Positions 34,684 to 44,353 of a DNA stretch of 64,000 bases are shown in pieces. The stretch is from Lachnospiraceae bacterium (lineage in GTDB: Bacteria; Bacillota; Clostridia; Lachnospirales; Lachnospiraceae): contig SVEC01000005.1 in NCBI GenBank assembly GCA_015057555.1, forward strand, positions 1 through 64,000, given 5' to 3'. The notes under the pieces were generated by a model, which did no database searches, was not told where the DNA came from, and saw only the letters and a list, made by a program, of their open reading frames with translations. A program made the translations under genes and the position numbers. The first letter of the stretch is position 1. Each line of letters starts with the position of its first letter.

Positions 34684-36462
34684 TTATGGTAATGCATACT
34701 CAGCCTCAAGCTCCTCGTACTTCTTAGCGAACCAAGCCTCCTCATCAAGCTTCTGCTCCTTACGGTAGCCGTGAGCCTCAAACTCTTCATCATCTCCCTG
34801 TATGATACAAACTGCCACATTTGAACAGTGGTCTGAGATTCTCTCGTAGGTATCTGTAATATCTGATAAGCTCATACCAAGCTCCACTGTACACTTACCC
34901 TTCTTAAGTCTCTTAACATGGCGCTTTTTAAGCTCCTTATTCATAGTGTCAATAAGGTCCTCCATAGGCTGAACCAGGATAGCCTTTTCTTTATCACCAT
35001 TCTCAAGGGCTGCCACAGTAAGCTCCAATATATCCTTAAGAGCTCTACCATATACATTAAGCTCTCCCATAGCCTTCTTAGAGAATTCCTGCTCCTTCTT
35101 ATGCATACGCTCTACTCCAAGGAGAATATCTACAGAAAGGTCTGATATACGCTCTATATCTCCTACAGAATGAAGCAAAGTAGAAAGGATTCTATTATCC
35201 TCCTGGGATACATCTCTACCACTAAGCTTTAGAAGGTACGCACTAAGTGCATCCTCATACACATCCACCTTGTCCTCTATATATCTTACATGACGAGCCT
35301 TTTCCTCGTCATAGTTACCTATAAGGGAAGCTGCTTCTAATACTGCATCTCTTGACATACGAGCCATCTCCATAGCAACCTTCTGACTCTGTGCAATAGC
35401 TATACCGGCCTGATCTAAGAATCTGTAATCAAGAAGCTGTAAGATAGCATCCTGCTCTTCCTCTTCCTCTCCAGCCTTGTCCTTGATAGTCTTAACTGCA
35501 AGAGTCTCAAGAAGATTAGACATAGGAAGAAGCACAAGTGTTGCAAGCACATTAAATACAGTATGAACAACCGCTATTCCTGCTGCCCCTGCCACATCAT
35601 CGATAAATGGCCATGGCACTATAGCATTGATAAGATAGAACAATACCATAAATATAGTAGTACCAATTACATTGAAGTAAAGATGCACTGCTGAAGCACG
35701 CTTTGCATCCTTGCTTGCGCCAACAGATGAAAGCACTGCAGTTATACAGGTACCGATATTCTGTCCCATAATAATAGGAATAGCATTGGCATAAGTAATC
35801 TTACCGGTTACACAAAGCGCCTGTAATATACCTACAGATGCAGAGGATGACTGAATCACTGCTGTAAGCACGAGACCTGCCAACATACCAAGTATAGGAT
35901 TCTCAAACATAGTGAGAATGTTTGTAAATGCATCAACCTGTGAAAGTGGCTTAACTGCCGCACTCATAGCATCCATACCAAACATAAGCACTGCAAATCC
36001 AAGCAATATAGTTCCGATATCATTCTTCTTCTCACTCTTCATAAATATTAAGAATATAACACCTATAAGAGCAAGAACCGGTGTAAATGAAGTTGGTTTT
36101 AATAACTTAACAAATAAGCTATCACCGCTTAATCCACTTAAACTAAGTATCCATGAGGTAATAGTAGTACCGATATTAGCACCCATAATAATACCTACTG
36201 CCTGCTTAAGCTTCATAATACCTGAGTTAACAAAACCTACTACCATAACTGTTGTAGCCGAGGATGACTGAATTACTGCCGTAACACCTGCTCCAAGCAA
36301 TACAGCCATAAACTTATTAGTTGTAAGCTTCTCTAATATACGCTCTAGCTTACCACCTGCCATCTTAGCGAGAGCATCTCCCATTACATGCATTCCGTAA
36401 AGGAATAGGGATAATCCACCAATCATAGATAGGACATTAAAAATATTAAAGGTTTCACTCAT
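34684..36462 (-). CDS. Na/phosphate cotransporter with C-terminal PhoU-like domain
   Basis: 592 residues. Two repeated halves with the QSSSATT and QSSSASVG motifs (about 66 and 200), each flanked by hydrophobic helices; this QSSS pair defines the Na/Pi (NptA) family. The last 230 residues (about 350-592) form a PhoU-like helical bundle with acidic motifs. Imports phosphate with sodium; the PhoU part may sense or gate transport. A sigma-A promoter lies upstream, next to a PHO-box-like repeat. It is beside a large two-component system. Confidence 0.93.
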   Translation of the reverse strand: MSETFNIFNVLSMIGGLSLFLYGMHVMGDALAKMAGGKLERILEKLTTNKFMAVLLGAGVTAVIQSSSATTVMVVGFVNSGIMKLKQAVGIIMGANIGTTITSWILSLSGLSGDSLFVKLLKPTSFTPVLALIGVIFLIFMKSEKKNDIGTILLGFAVLMFGMDAMSAAVKPLSQVDAFTNILTMFENPILGMLAGLVLTAVIQSSSASVGILQALCVTGKITYANAIPIIMGQNIGTCITAVLSSVGASKDAKRASAVHLYFNVIGTTIFMVLFYLINAIVPWPFIDDVAGAAGIAVVHTVFNVLATLVLLPMSNLLETLAVKTIKDKAGEEEEEQDAILQLLDYRFLDQAGIAIAQSQKVAMEMARMSRDAVLEAASLIGNYDEEKARHVRYIEDKVDVYEDALSAYLLKLSGRDVSQEDNRILSTLLHSVGDIERISDLSVDILLGVERMHKKEQEFSKKAMGELNVYGRALKDILELTVAALENGDKEKAILVQPMEDLIDTMNKELKKRHVKRLKKGKCTVELGMSLSDITDTYERISDHCSNVAVCIIQGDDEEFEAHGYRKEQKLDEEAWFAKKYEELEAEYALP

Positions 36463-36525
36463 ACGAATAATACTCTCCTTATTTTCCTTATGTATTCAAA
36501 GGTCAATTTTCGACCTACATCACAC

Positions 36526-36555
36526 ATAATACAAGATTCAATAATCTGCCGTCAA
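36526..36555 (-). promoter_or_regulatory. Promoter of the Na/Pi cotransporter gene
   Basis: Minus-strand TTGACG, 18-bp spacer, TATTAT. A PHO-box-like repeat lies 15 bp further upstream. Confidence 0.6.
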
Positions 36556-36569
36556 CTAGATTTTTACAT

Positions 36570-36587
36570 ATTTAACTTAGATTTAAC
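36570..36587 (-). promoter_or_regulatory. PHO-box-like direct repeat
   Basis: Minus-strand GTTAAAT twice, starting 11 bp apart (one helical turn), upstream of the -35, as in activator sites for PhoB/PhoP. Confidence 0.4.
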
Positions 36588-36688
36588 ATAATAAATTCAA
36601 CAAAATTTTATGTATTTTGCACTATAGTTATCACCATCTGACACATAAATCCAGTAGACCGACTTCCACCAAATTAGGCTAACAAAAA

Positions 36689-36753
36689 GGACAGACTGCC
36701 CATCGCCACATTCACTCATTTAGCGTATGCTTATACCATAAGACCGTCTGTCC
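36689..36753 (-). terminator. Terminator of the histidine kinase gene
   Basis: GGACAGAC pairs with GTCTGTCC across a long loop (about 49 nt); T-run follows on the minus strand. Confidence 0.6.
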
Positions 36754-36770
36754 ATATTATAACCATATAT

Positions 36771-39527
36771 TTACTTTAGTATAAGAATAACCTTGAACAA
36801 GTCTCCGTCCACTATAATCTCCAGGTCCCCATCCTGAAGCTTCATCAAGCTTTTCGCTATAGAAAGTCCTAAACCATTACCCTCAGTATTTCTAGACTTA
36901 TCACCCCGAACGAAGCGTTTCATAAGTTCATCTCCGGAGATATTAAGCTCTTCCTTAGAAATATTCTTGAAGGACACCTTAAGCACCTCTTCGCTACTGC
37001 CAGCATAACTGTTCTTCACTATCTCATCTAAGGTCATACCCTCTATGGTTTCGTCTGTAACAACTCTCTCCACATCCACATATACTCTGGTATTCTCCTG
37101 AGCGTACTTAGAAATGTTATTAATGAGATTATCAAAAACTCTCCACAGGTGCTTTCCATCAGCTCTGACCACTGTATCATCGGTATGGAAATTCACCACT
37201 GGCTTAAGGCCTTTCGCCTCAAGCTTATCAGAAAACTCACCTAAGGACTGCTCTAAAAGAACCTTTACATCCACATCTGAAAACTCCACCTTAAGATTAC
37301 CTGTTGTAGCCTTTGATGCCTCTATAAGATCATCTATAAGCTTCTTAAGTCTCTCTGACTGTCTGGATAGTACCTCCACATACTCATCAGCCTTTTCGTT
37401 ATTAAGCTTCTCTTTTGAAAGCAGGTCAACGTAGCTGATTATGGATGTAAGTGGTGTCTTAATATCATGGGTAACATTTGTAATAAGCTCTGTCTGCATA
37501 TGCTCGCTCTTAAGACGTTCATTTACTGCCACAGATATTCCGTCGTTGATACTATTTAGGGTTTCGCCATGCTTTTTAAACTCCCAAAGCATGTGGTCTG
37601 TATCAAGCTTGTAGCCTACATTACCCGCTGCAATCTTCTTAGCACCCTCCTTAAGCTTGTTCATATTGATACCTGCTATTACAAGAACCGTGCCAATGAC
37701 TAGGAAATCTATAATAAGTAGCATAACCACTGATTCTATATCTGAGAATGCCATACATAAGAAGAATTCAAATATACCAAGGGCTACAAAGCCAACCACC
37801 CATTTCCAAACAATATTTACATTCTCTCTTAAGTAGCCAAATAAGGATTTGCACTGTCCAAAAAACTTTTTGGTACATTTCCATATCCATTTTAACACCT
37901 TTACAGTAACTGTGTTTTTAAGTACACTACCTATCTTAAATCTCACCGCAGTGGTATTAAGAAATACAGGGAACAGCATTACAACTATACAAAGTGGTAT
38001 AGAAAGCACCAGCATAGACCTTAGGCTGTAGCCATTTTCTGCAATTAGGAATAATCCGAACAATGCAGCTATGCCATATACCACCAAAACCACATCATAT
38101 GGTAGCTTATCAAACCCACTTACTGCTATTCCTTCCACGTTCTTCTTATGTCCTGCTGCCCACACAAGGTAAACAAAGGTTATAAGAATAATCACACAGC
38201 ACACTACAAACACAGGAAGTGCCGCATCGTATATCTGAGTCATATACTTAAGTCTATATGACATAGCAAAATGGTCGTATGCTGAAAGCTCAGATTTTAC
38301 ATAGTAGGTTAAAATAATATCCTGATAATTGCCACAATCATACTTTTCTATGTAGATACCAGTTGATGTATCATAGTCCCAGTTAGCTCTATATACATAA
38401 TCATAATCCTTGGTTTTATTCATAAGATTATCATATACAAATTGATATTTGGAGCTATCTGCCAGTCTGTAATCTATGGTATTATCAATATTTACATAAA
38501 TATCATTCCCGTTACCATATACGTATAAATTATTCAGATTAAGAGGATATCTGTATGCACAGATGATTCTGTTCTTATTTTCCTCAGCCTCATATTGCTC
38601 CATAGCCTCCTTTACGGCAAGCTCACCTTCAGTGTAGTATTCCTCGCTTATAAGATTCTGCAATACACCATATTCATCTACATAATAATACATCCCCTCT
38701 GAGTCCTTATATATTTCCAAGCCGTTGGAAATCCCCGCTGACTCCAGCGAATTTTCTACACCAATTATCTCTTCCGGTGCTATCTCGGTAGTGGTAGCCA
38801 CTGTAACCTCTGTAGTATCAACTGCTGTTGTAGGAATCATAGGGTCATTAATCACATTCCCTGTTGCATCCGCTGCAACCTCTGTTGTATCCACTGTAAC
38901 CTCTGTCTCATCCGTCATATCAACAGCAACACTTGTGCTATCCGGCTGGCTGTCATCTACATACCCTACCACACCTCCATCATAATACTCCACAGCGTTA
39001 GGTATACTGTAATAATACCACTCTCCCTCCTCATACTGCTCCTTTGCGTAATCTGGAAGATCAGCATACTCCACAGGTCTCACTATGTCTGTCACATTAA
39101 TCTGGCAAGTGATAACCTCCTCTTTCTCCTCCACACTAATATTAGTCTCTATCTGTCCCTTATACTGCACATCATCTACATAGTAGTTAGACAGGAGCTC
39201 TTCGCCCTCTGGTGTGGTGACGCTGAACATATAGTTAGTATTTTCCTCTAAAAATAAGTCTTCATAGAACTTCTCATCCCACTCATACTTATCATTATTT
39301 TCAGCGTTTATCTTTTCCGCGCAGTATTCTATAGCGTGGCTATTATAAAACCAAGCAATATTTTCTATAATGCTTTCCTTAAGTCTTTCCTTACCACCTG
39401 CTCCATAGTAATCCTCGCTTACTGCCCCCACAGCAAATATACCGGACACTATACCAGCTATTAACCCTAACCCAAGTAATATTCCTGCTACGAATTTTAG
39501 CAGTCCGCTCTCCCTTAATTTCTTCAT
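36771..39527 (-). CDS. Large sensor histidine kinase
   Basis: 918 residues from the Met at 39527 (GGAGGA upstream, 5 nt after the regulator stop). Architecture: one N-terminal helix (about 10-35), a large outside domain (about 40-420) with a Thr/Val/Asp-rich tract (VTVDTTEVAADATG), then five or so helices (about 425-630), HAMP-like linker (KLKEGAKKIAAGNVGYKLD), dimerisation box with His in NVTHDIKTPLTSI (about 680), N box (RVFDNLINNISKYA), and ATP lid/G boxes (RGDKSRNTEGNGLGLSIA). Phosphorylates the response regulator encoded immediately upstream. The size and low-complexity exterior are unusual. Confidence 0.93.
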   Translation of the reverse strand: MKKLRESGLLKFVAGILLGLGLIAGIVSGIFAVGAVSEDYYGAGGKERLKESIIENIAWFYNSHAIEYCAEKINAENNDKYEWDEKFYEDLFLEENTNYMFSVTTPEGEELLSNYYVDDVQYKGQIETNISVEEKEEVITCQINVTDIVRPVEYADLPDYAKEQYEEGEWYYYSIPNAVEYYDGGVVGYVDDSQPDSTSVAVDMTDETEVTVDTTEVAADATGNVINDPMIPTTAVDTTEVTVATTTEIAPEEIIGVENSLESAGISNGLEIYKDSEGMYYYVDEYGVLQNLISEEYYTEGELAVKEAMEQYEAEENKNRIICAYRYPLNLNNLYVYGNGNDIYVNIDNTIDYRLADSSKYQFVYDNLMNKTKDYDYVYRANWDYDTSTGIYIEKYDCGNYQDIILTYYVKSELSAYDHFAMSYRLKYMTQIYDAALPVFVVCCVIILITFVYLVWAAGHKKNVEGIAVSGFDKLPYDVVLVVYGIAALFGLFLIAENGYSLRSMLVLSIPLCIVVMLFPVFLNTTAVRFKIGSVLKNTVTVKVLKWIWKCTKKFFGQCKSLFGYLRENVNIVWKWVVGFVALGIFEFFLCMAFSDIESVVMLLIIDFLVIGTVLVIAGINMNKLKEGAKKIAAGNVGYKLDTDHMLWEFKKHGETLNSINDGISVAVNERLKSEHMQTELITNVTHDIKTPLTSIISYVDLLSKEKLNNEKADEYVEVLSRQSERLKKLIDDLIEASKATTGNLKVEFSDVDVKVLLEQSLGEFSDKLEAKGLKPVVNFHTDDTVVRADGKHLWRVFDNLINNISKYAQENTRVYVDVERVVTDETIEGMTLDEIVKNSYAGSSEEVLKVSFKNISKEELNISGDELMKRFVRGDKSRNTEGNGLGLSIAKSLMKLQDGDLEIIVDGDLFKVILILK

Positions 39528-39532
39528 AATAA

Positions 39533-40225
39533 TCATTCCTCCATCTTGTATCCCTGTCCCCAAACCACCTTAAGGTGTCGTGGTTCGGAAGGGTTAATCT
39601 CTATTTTTTCTCTTAGATGTCTAATATGTACCGCCACGGTACCCTCAGACCCCAGTGGAATATCCTTCCACACTTCCTTATAGATATCCTTCGGCGAATA
39701 CACCTTTCCAGGATTTTCCATAAAGAGTTTAAGGATATAGTACTCTGTAGGTGTAAGGCTTACCTCCTCACCGTCTACCACCACCTGCTTGGACTTATCA
39801 TCTAGGATAATTCCGCTTACCATATACACGTCCTTTTTCTCTGTAGTATTACTTCCGCCCAAGGTCATATATCGTCTTAGCTGTGCCTTAACTCTGGCAA
39901 TAAGCTCCACAGGATTAAATGGTTTCGTTACATAATCGTCAGCGCCTACATTTAGCCCAAGGATTTTGTCCGTATCCTCACCCTTGGCAGTAAGAAGTAT
40001 AACCGGCAGGTTACTCTTTTCCCTTAACTTAGACATAGCAGTTATTCCATCCATAACAGGCATCATAATGTCCATAAGCACCAGATGAATTTCTTCCTTA
40101 TCTATAATCCCCAATGCTTCCTGGCCATTATAGGCCTTAAAGATTTTATAGCCCTCACTGGTAAGGTAAATATTAAGAGCCTCCACTATATCCTTTTCAT
40201 CATCACATATTAGTATGTTGTACAT
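39533..40225 (-). CDS. OmpR-family response regulator, partner of the kinase
   Basis: 230 residues. Receiver with D8/D9 and phospho-acceptor D52 (LVLMDIMMPVMDG), Thr in LLTAKGEDT and Lys in YVTKPFNP; C-terminal winged helix (VAVHIRHLREKIEIN). First gene of a two-gene operon with the 918-residue kinase. The targets are not known; proximity to the Na/Pi cotransporter is suggestive only. Confidence 0.94.
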   Translation of the reverse strand: MYNILICDDEKDIVEALNIYLTSEGYKIFKAYNGQEALGIIDKEEIHLVLMDIMMPVMDGITAMSKLREKSNLPVILLTAKGEDTDKILGLNVGADDYVTKPFNPVELIARVKAQLRRYMTLGGSNTTEKKDVYMVSGIILDDKSKQVVVDGEEVSLTPTEYYILKLFMENPGKVYSPKDIYKEVWKDIPLGSEGTVAVHIRHLREKIEINPSEPRHLKVVWGQGYKMEE

Positions 40226-40330
40226 TTCTCCTACCTCCTGATGCTATTATGCCAAATATATTTTTAAGATAAAATATGTCAAATATTTAAGATTTCTTTA
40301 AGATGATACTTTATTTCCCCTATAAAAGCA

Positions 40331-40358
40331 ATAAGCCGCCACTTTCGTGACGACTTAT
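40331..40358 (-). terminator. Terminator of the esterase operon
   Basis: 12-bp stem on the minus strand (ATAAGTCGTCAC/GTGGCGGCTTAT, two G-U pairs), with GAAA loop and TTTTATAG tail. Confidence 0.7.
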
Positions 40359-40362
40359 AATA

Positions 40363-41268
40363 TTATAATTCATCTATAAATTCTTTAATCTGCTCCCAAG
40401 CCTGCTTAGACTCTGGCATAAGCTTCCCTGCCATTTGGAACACATGGAACATTCCTTGATACTCTGTATAGTCTACCTCAACACCTGCTGTCAAAGCCTT
40501 ATCTCTCACTGTCTGAGAATCGGACAGTAACATCTCATCTGTCCCCACCTGAATAAGCATCTTAGGAAATCCTGCGAAATCTCCAAACATAGGAGAGATA
40601 TATGGATTCTCAGCACTATCTTCACCTATATAGGTACTACCAACCACAACCTCAGGTCTGCTACCAAACACAGGATCTATAACAACATTATCCTTATATG
40701 AAGGTCCACTTCCCGTAAGGTCTGCCCATGGAGACATAGCAATTATAGCCCTTGGACGAGTTTTCCCATTATCCTTTAGATAATGACACAGTCCCATAGC
40801 AAGACCACCCCCTGCCGAATCGCCAGCAAGGATAATCTCCTCCTCTGAATAACCTCTAGCTATAGCCCACTCATACCCAGCAAATGCATCCTCTAATGCC
40901 GCTGGAAATACATGATCCGGCGCAAGTCTATAATCGAGAGAAAGTACTGCTGCTCCCTGCCCCATCTCCGAGTAAAGTCCCGCCAGATTCCTATAGGAAT
41001 TCTTCAAGCCTCCCACATATCCTCCACCATGAAGCTGAATGATAATCCATTTAGATGGACTCTCCTTGGGCTTTATATATTCTGCCTTACAATTTTCAAG
41101 GTCTACATATTCCACCTGGTAGATATCAGAGTACTTATATTCCTTCTCAGGAACAGGATTCTCACCAGTTGCTGAGAATTTATTACGTAGCATCTCATTC
41201 TTATTAAAAAGTGCGACCAAATCTCTAATTATCTTTCCCCTGTGACTTAGCTTTATATCTTCGTTCAT
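40363..41268 (-). CDS. Alpha/beta-hydrolase, HSL/esterase group
   Basis: 301 residues. HSL-type oxyanion motif LHGGGYVGG (about 77), nucleophile elbow GDSAGGGLA (about 150), Asp in GTDEMLLSDS (about 245) and His near MFHVFQM (about 275), so Ser-Asp-His appears complete. Likely hydrolyses short-chain esters. Downstream of DUF6320 and the acyltransferase (12 nt and 7-nt overlap), so this operon may make and break acyl esters. Confidence 0.9.
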   Translation of the reverse strand: MNEDIKLSHRGKIIRDLVALFNKNEMLRNKFSATGENPVPEKEYKYSDIYQVEYVDLENCKAEYIKPKESPSKWIIIQLHGGGYVGGLKNSYRNLAGLYSEMGQGAAVLSLDYRLAPDHVFPAALEDAFAGYEWAIARGYSEEEIILAGDSAGGGLAMGLCHYLKDNGKTRPRAIIAMSPWADLTGSGPSYKDNVVIDPVFGSRPEVVVGSTYIGEDSAENPYISPMFGDFAGFPKMLIQVGTDEMLLSDSQTVRDKALTAGVEVDYTEYQGMFHVFQMAGKLMPESKQAWEQIKEFIDEL

Positions 41269-41281
41269 ACATTACCTCGAC

Positions 41282-42049
41282 CTATACCCTAAATCTTCTG
41301 GAAAGCTCTGTTATCGCAGTCTTATCTCCAAATACCACTGTGCCAATAAGCAATACGGCAGACACAAATGCCGCAATAATTGTAAGCAATCCCCACTTTA
41401 CCACATCCACTGCAGCAAGTATGGCAAAAATTATGCTGACAATAAGCATTGCCACTTGAAGTAAAATATAATTCTGCCAGTTATTAGAATTGATAATCAT
41501 AAACACCAATATGGTTACATCAAACAGCATTATAGCTATTGGTGTAACATAGTTCAAAGACCAGCCTGTATACCCCAAGGCGCAATCTATTAGCACCACC
41601 AATATTATGGCACCTATCATCTGAGCAAACATCTTAGATTTATGTCCCGCATTTTTGGGTACAGAATAGCAAACTGTGAAGCATAGATAGATCAAAGCAG
41701 CTCCACAAATAAGAGACCATTTCACACCATTGTAGGTCAAATAATTTATCAATATAAGCACAGCTTCTACCAGTACAGAAATAAAGATAAAAAGCTTAAT
41801 TACAAGCTTTATCTTCTTGGTAACCGGCTTTATGTCTGGATACATTCTAGATTTGGACTCATACATTTCTATCTCATCCATACCTATTTCATCCACTTCC
41901 ACACTAGTTGACTCAGCTTCTCCCTGATGGTTATCGGCATGTAAACCATCTATTTCTACATTGTGGGTTAGCTGCAAAACACCTCTACAAAGAGGGCAAA
42001 CCAGTGCATCATCCAATATATCAATGTTACATCTGTTACATTTACTCAT
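41282..42049 (-). CDS. DUF6320 membrane protein with zinc ribbon
   Basis: 255 residues. N-terminal CxxC...CxxC zinc ribbon (CNRCNIDILDDALVCPLC), an acidic linker, then six hydrophobic helices ending in RRFRV. This is the layout of DUF6320 proteins, which are encoded with an acyltransferase and an esterase in Lachnospiraceae. Its start overlaps the end of the acyltransferase by 8 nt. Function unknown. Confidence 0.85.
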   Translation of the reverse strand: MSKCNRCNIDILDDALVCPLCRGVLQLTHNVEIDGLHADNHQGEAESTSVEVDEIGMDEIEMYESKSRMYPDIKPVTKKIKLVIKLFIFISVLVEAVLILINYLTYNGVKWSLICGAALIYLCFTVCYSVPKNAGHKSKMFAQMIGAIILVVLIDCALGYTGWSLNYVTPIAIMLFDVTILVFMIINSNNWQNYILLQVAMLIVSIIFAILAAVDVVKWGLLTIIAAFVSAVLLIGTVVFGDKTAITELSRRFRV

Positions 42050-43343
42050 AATATACTCCGTTACTTTCTATAGCAATCTCTGCCCCCTCTGAGGCTAGTC
42101 TTCGGAAAAATTCCTTCTGTACAAAATTTTCTCTTATAGATGAACTAAAGGTAAATACCAAGGTATCTCCATAGGAGCACACACCACCCTTAATATTTTG
42201 TCCTTTTGACATAGATAATACCACATGGAACTTATCCACATAGTCCTTAAATTCATCTGCAAGCTTTATTAAACCTATGTTTGTTATGGTAGTTGTATTC
42301 GCCCTTGCAGAGGTTTTATAAACTATCTTCATACCAAATTTTTTTACAAATAATGGTACAACTCTAAGAACCCAATTTTTCTCATTAGATACATTGTAAG
42401 AAAAAAGCTTCTCTAAGTTCTCTCGGGTAACCTGCTTATCAAGGCTTTCCTTAACTATCTGGAGCACCTCCTGATATGAGTATCTCTCCTTGGTAGGTTT
42501 AAACACCGCCGACACTACAGCAAAGAAATTCTTTGTAGTATCAGAATTAAAATACGGTCTAAGATTCACCGGAACACAAGCACTGATCGGCTTATCACTA
42601 GGCATACATTTTAAGTATTCCTTGTATACAGACCATATAAAGGTTCCCACCAAAAGCTGGTTGATAGTTAGATTATATTTTTTAGCTATAGCTTTAAGCT
42701 CAGAAACCTGCATATATCCATGAATAATTCCAAAGTTATTTATAGGAAGCTTTTCACCCTTTATAATCACAGCCTTCTCTGTTTTGTAGCCTTTCTTAGC
42801 ACTCTTCTTGTAATTCTTAACATAGCTATCCTCGCTATCAAGAGAGGTTTCTGCCTGTAATACATTATTGTTAAGCTTCTTCAACTCCGGATACTTATAT
42901 CTTAGATACTGGTAAGTAAGCTCCTTAAGAAATGTTAGTGCTCCACTACCATCTGTAAGTACGTGAAAAACCTCTAGATTAATTCGCTTTTCAAAGTAGG
43001 TAACTCTAAATAAATACTCATTATTAGTATAAGGATTAATATACATACAAGGATAAGTATTCTCTGGAAGCACCTTCGGGGTTGGCTTTCTATTTGTCTC
43101 AAAATAGTACCAGAACATACCCTTCTTAAGCTTCATCTTAAATACGTCAAAAAACGGAAGCACTCTATTAAGCGCCTTCTGAAGAAGCTCTGGCTCAATA
43201 TCTTCCTTGAGAGTTACTGATAATCTATACACATTACTTACACTTTCACTTACTATGACAGGAAATAGATTAGCCGTATTGTCAAGCTTGTCCCAGCGAA
43301 GTTCTCTTCTTCTATATAATTGGTTTGATTTATTCTTTGACAT
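42042..43343 (-). CDS. Condensation/acyltransferase-like enzyme (HxxxDG type)
   Basis: 433 residues. The catalytic motif appears as FHVLTDGSGAL (about 135), an HxxxDG form of the condensation/acyltransferase motif found in PapA and alcohol acetyltransferase groups; a second conserved element is VPVNLRPYF (about 250). Probably transfers an acyl group from a CoA or carrier onto an alcohol or amine. Start has AGGAGTAAC about 6 nt upstream. First gene of the three-gene operon under the promoter at 43454-43482. Confidence 0.85.
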   Translation of the reverse strand: MSKNKSNQLYRRRELRWDKLDNTANLFPVIVSESVSNVYRLSVTLKEDIEPELLQKALNRVLPFFDVFKMKLKKGMFWYYFETNRKPTPKVLPENTYPCMYINPYTNNEYLFRVTYFEKRINLEVFHVLTDGSGALTFLKELTYQYLRYKYPELKKLNNNVLQAETSLDSEDSYVKNYKKSAKKGYKTEKAVIIKGEKLPINNFGIIHGYMQVSELKAIAKKYNLTINQLLVGTFIWSVYKEYLKCMPSDKPISACVPVNLRPYFNSDTTKNFFAVVSAVFKPTKERYSYQEVLQIVKESLDKQVTRENLEKLFSYNVSNEKNWVLRVVPLFVKKFGMKIVYKTSARANTTTITNIGLIKLADEFKDYVDKFHVVLSMSKGQNIKGGVCSYGDTLVFTFSSSIRENFVQKEFFRRLASEGAEIAIESNGVYYE

Positions 43344-43392
43344 GTTACTCCTAAATATATATAGCCTATGCCATATATATTTTACATTAAAT

Positions 43393-43427
43393 AAGAGTTG
43401 TTATTCACTAGCGATATAACAACTCTT
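43393..43427. repeat. 12-bp inverted repeat in the leader of the acyltransferase operon
   Basis: AAGAGTTGTTAT and its perfect complement ATAACAACTCTT with an 11-nt loop, between the promoter -10 and the start codon. Either a 5'-UTR hairpin or an operator. Confidence 0.6.
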
Positions 43428-43453
43428 AAGTACATTCTTCCTAGCATATAAAG

Positions 43454-43482
43454 ATTATATACTGATACAGCAAGAATTTCAA
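43454..43482 (-). promoter_or_regulatory. Promoter of the acyltransferase/DUF6320/esterase operon
   Basis: Minus-strand TTGAAA, 17-bp spacer, TATAAT. Confidence 0.78.
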
Positions 43483-43544
43483 GTAATATTTTTATAAAAA
43501 CCTTATGATGTGGTTTTTATTACTACATCCATATTAAAACATAT

Positions 43545-43568
43545 CCCTCGGAAGATAACTCCCGAGGG
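43545..43568 (-). terminator. Terminator of rpsF-ssb-rpsR
   Basis: CCCTCGG with CCGAGGG, 10-nt loop, just after the rpsR stop. Confidence 0.75.
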
Positions 43569-43579
43569 CTTGAAATTCA

Positions 43580-43852
43580 TTAATCAACTACGTATGGCAT
43601 AATTGCAACGTGTCTTGATCTCTTAACAGCTACTGTTAAAGCTCTCTGATGCTTAGCACAGTTTCCAGTAATTCTTCTTGGAAGAATCTTACCTCTCTCT
43701 GAAACGTACTTTCTAAGCTTTGCTACATCCTTGTAATCTATAACAGCATTCTTCTCTGCACAGAAAACACAAACCTTTTTTCTTCTACGGATTGGTCTTC
43801 TCTTCATAGGAGCGTCAGCTGAAGCGCTCTTCTCTGTCTTATTAAAAGCCAT
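43580..43852 (-). CDS. rpsR: Small-subunit ribosomal protein S18
   Basis: 90 residues, with the [16 protein letters not shown] zinc-binding segment (C-x2-C type; the second pair is missing as in many S18) and the conserved [24 protein letters not shown] end. Third gene of the usual rpsF-ssb-rpsR order. Basic N-terminus [12 protein letters not shown]. Confidence 0.97.
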   Translation of the reverse strand: MAFNKTEKSASADAPMKRRPIRRRKKVCVFCAEKNAVIDYKDVAKLRKYVSERGKILPRRITGNCAKHQRALTVAVKRSRHVAIMPYVVD

Positions 43853-43888
43853 GTTTATTTACCTCCTAACATTCTTGGTCTAATGTTA

Positions 43889-44332
43889 CTAAAATGGTAA
43901 ATCGTTCTCCATATTCTCTGGAACACTCATGAATCCTTCTGCACTTGCATTACTTGGTGCTGGTCTATCAGCAGCCTGATAACCGCCACCATTGCCTGCT
44001 ACAGCCTTACTCTCAGCGAACTCCTGCTCTTCAACAACAACCTCTGTAGTGTATACCTTGTTGCCATCCTTGTTAGTATAGCTTCCAGTCTGGATTCTAC
44101 CACTAATAGCAATCTTTGTTCCCTGCTTAAAATACTTCTCAGCAAACTCTGCTGTTCTACCGAATGATACACACTGGATGAAATCAGCTGTCTGATCTCC
44201 ACCATTTGCATCTCTTCTACCGCGTCTATCTACTGCAAGTGTATATCTAGCTATAGCTAAAGGCTCTGCGCCCTGTGAATATCTAACTTCAGGATCACGA
44301 GTCAAACGACCCATCAAAATTACCTTGTTCAT
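43889..44332 (-). CDS. ssb: Single-stranded DNA-binding protein
   Basis: 147 residues. OB-fold with MNKVILMGRLTRDPEVRYSQG, FIQCVSFGRTAEFAEKYF and a Gly/Ala linker ending in the acidic tip MENDLPF, which recruits partner proteins. Tetrameric coating of single-stranded DNA in replication and repair. Middle gene of rpsF-ssb-rpsR. Confidence 0.97.
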   Translation of the reverse strand: MNKVILMGRLTRDPEVRYSQGAEPLAIARYTLAVDRRGRRDANGGDQTADFIQCVSFGRTAEFAEKYFKQGTKIAISGRIQTGSYTNKDGNKVYTTEVVVEEQEFAESKAVAGNGGGYQAADRPAPSNASAEGFMSVPENMENDLPF

Positions 44333-44353
44333 CGGAATTCCTCCTTATCAATC

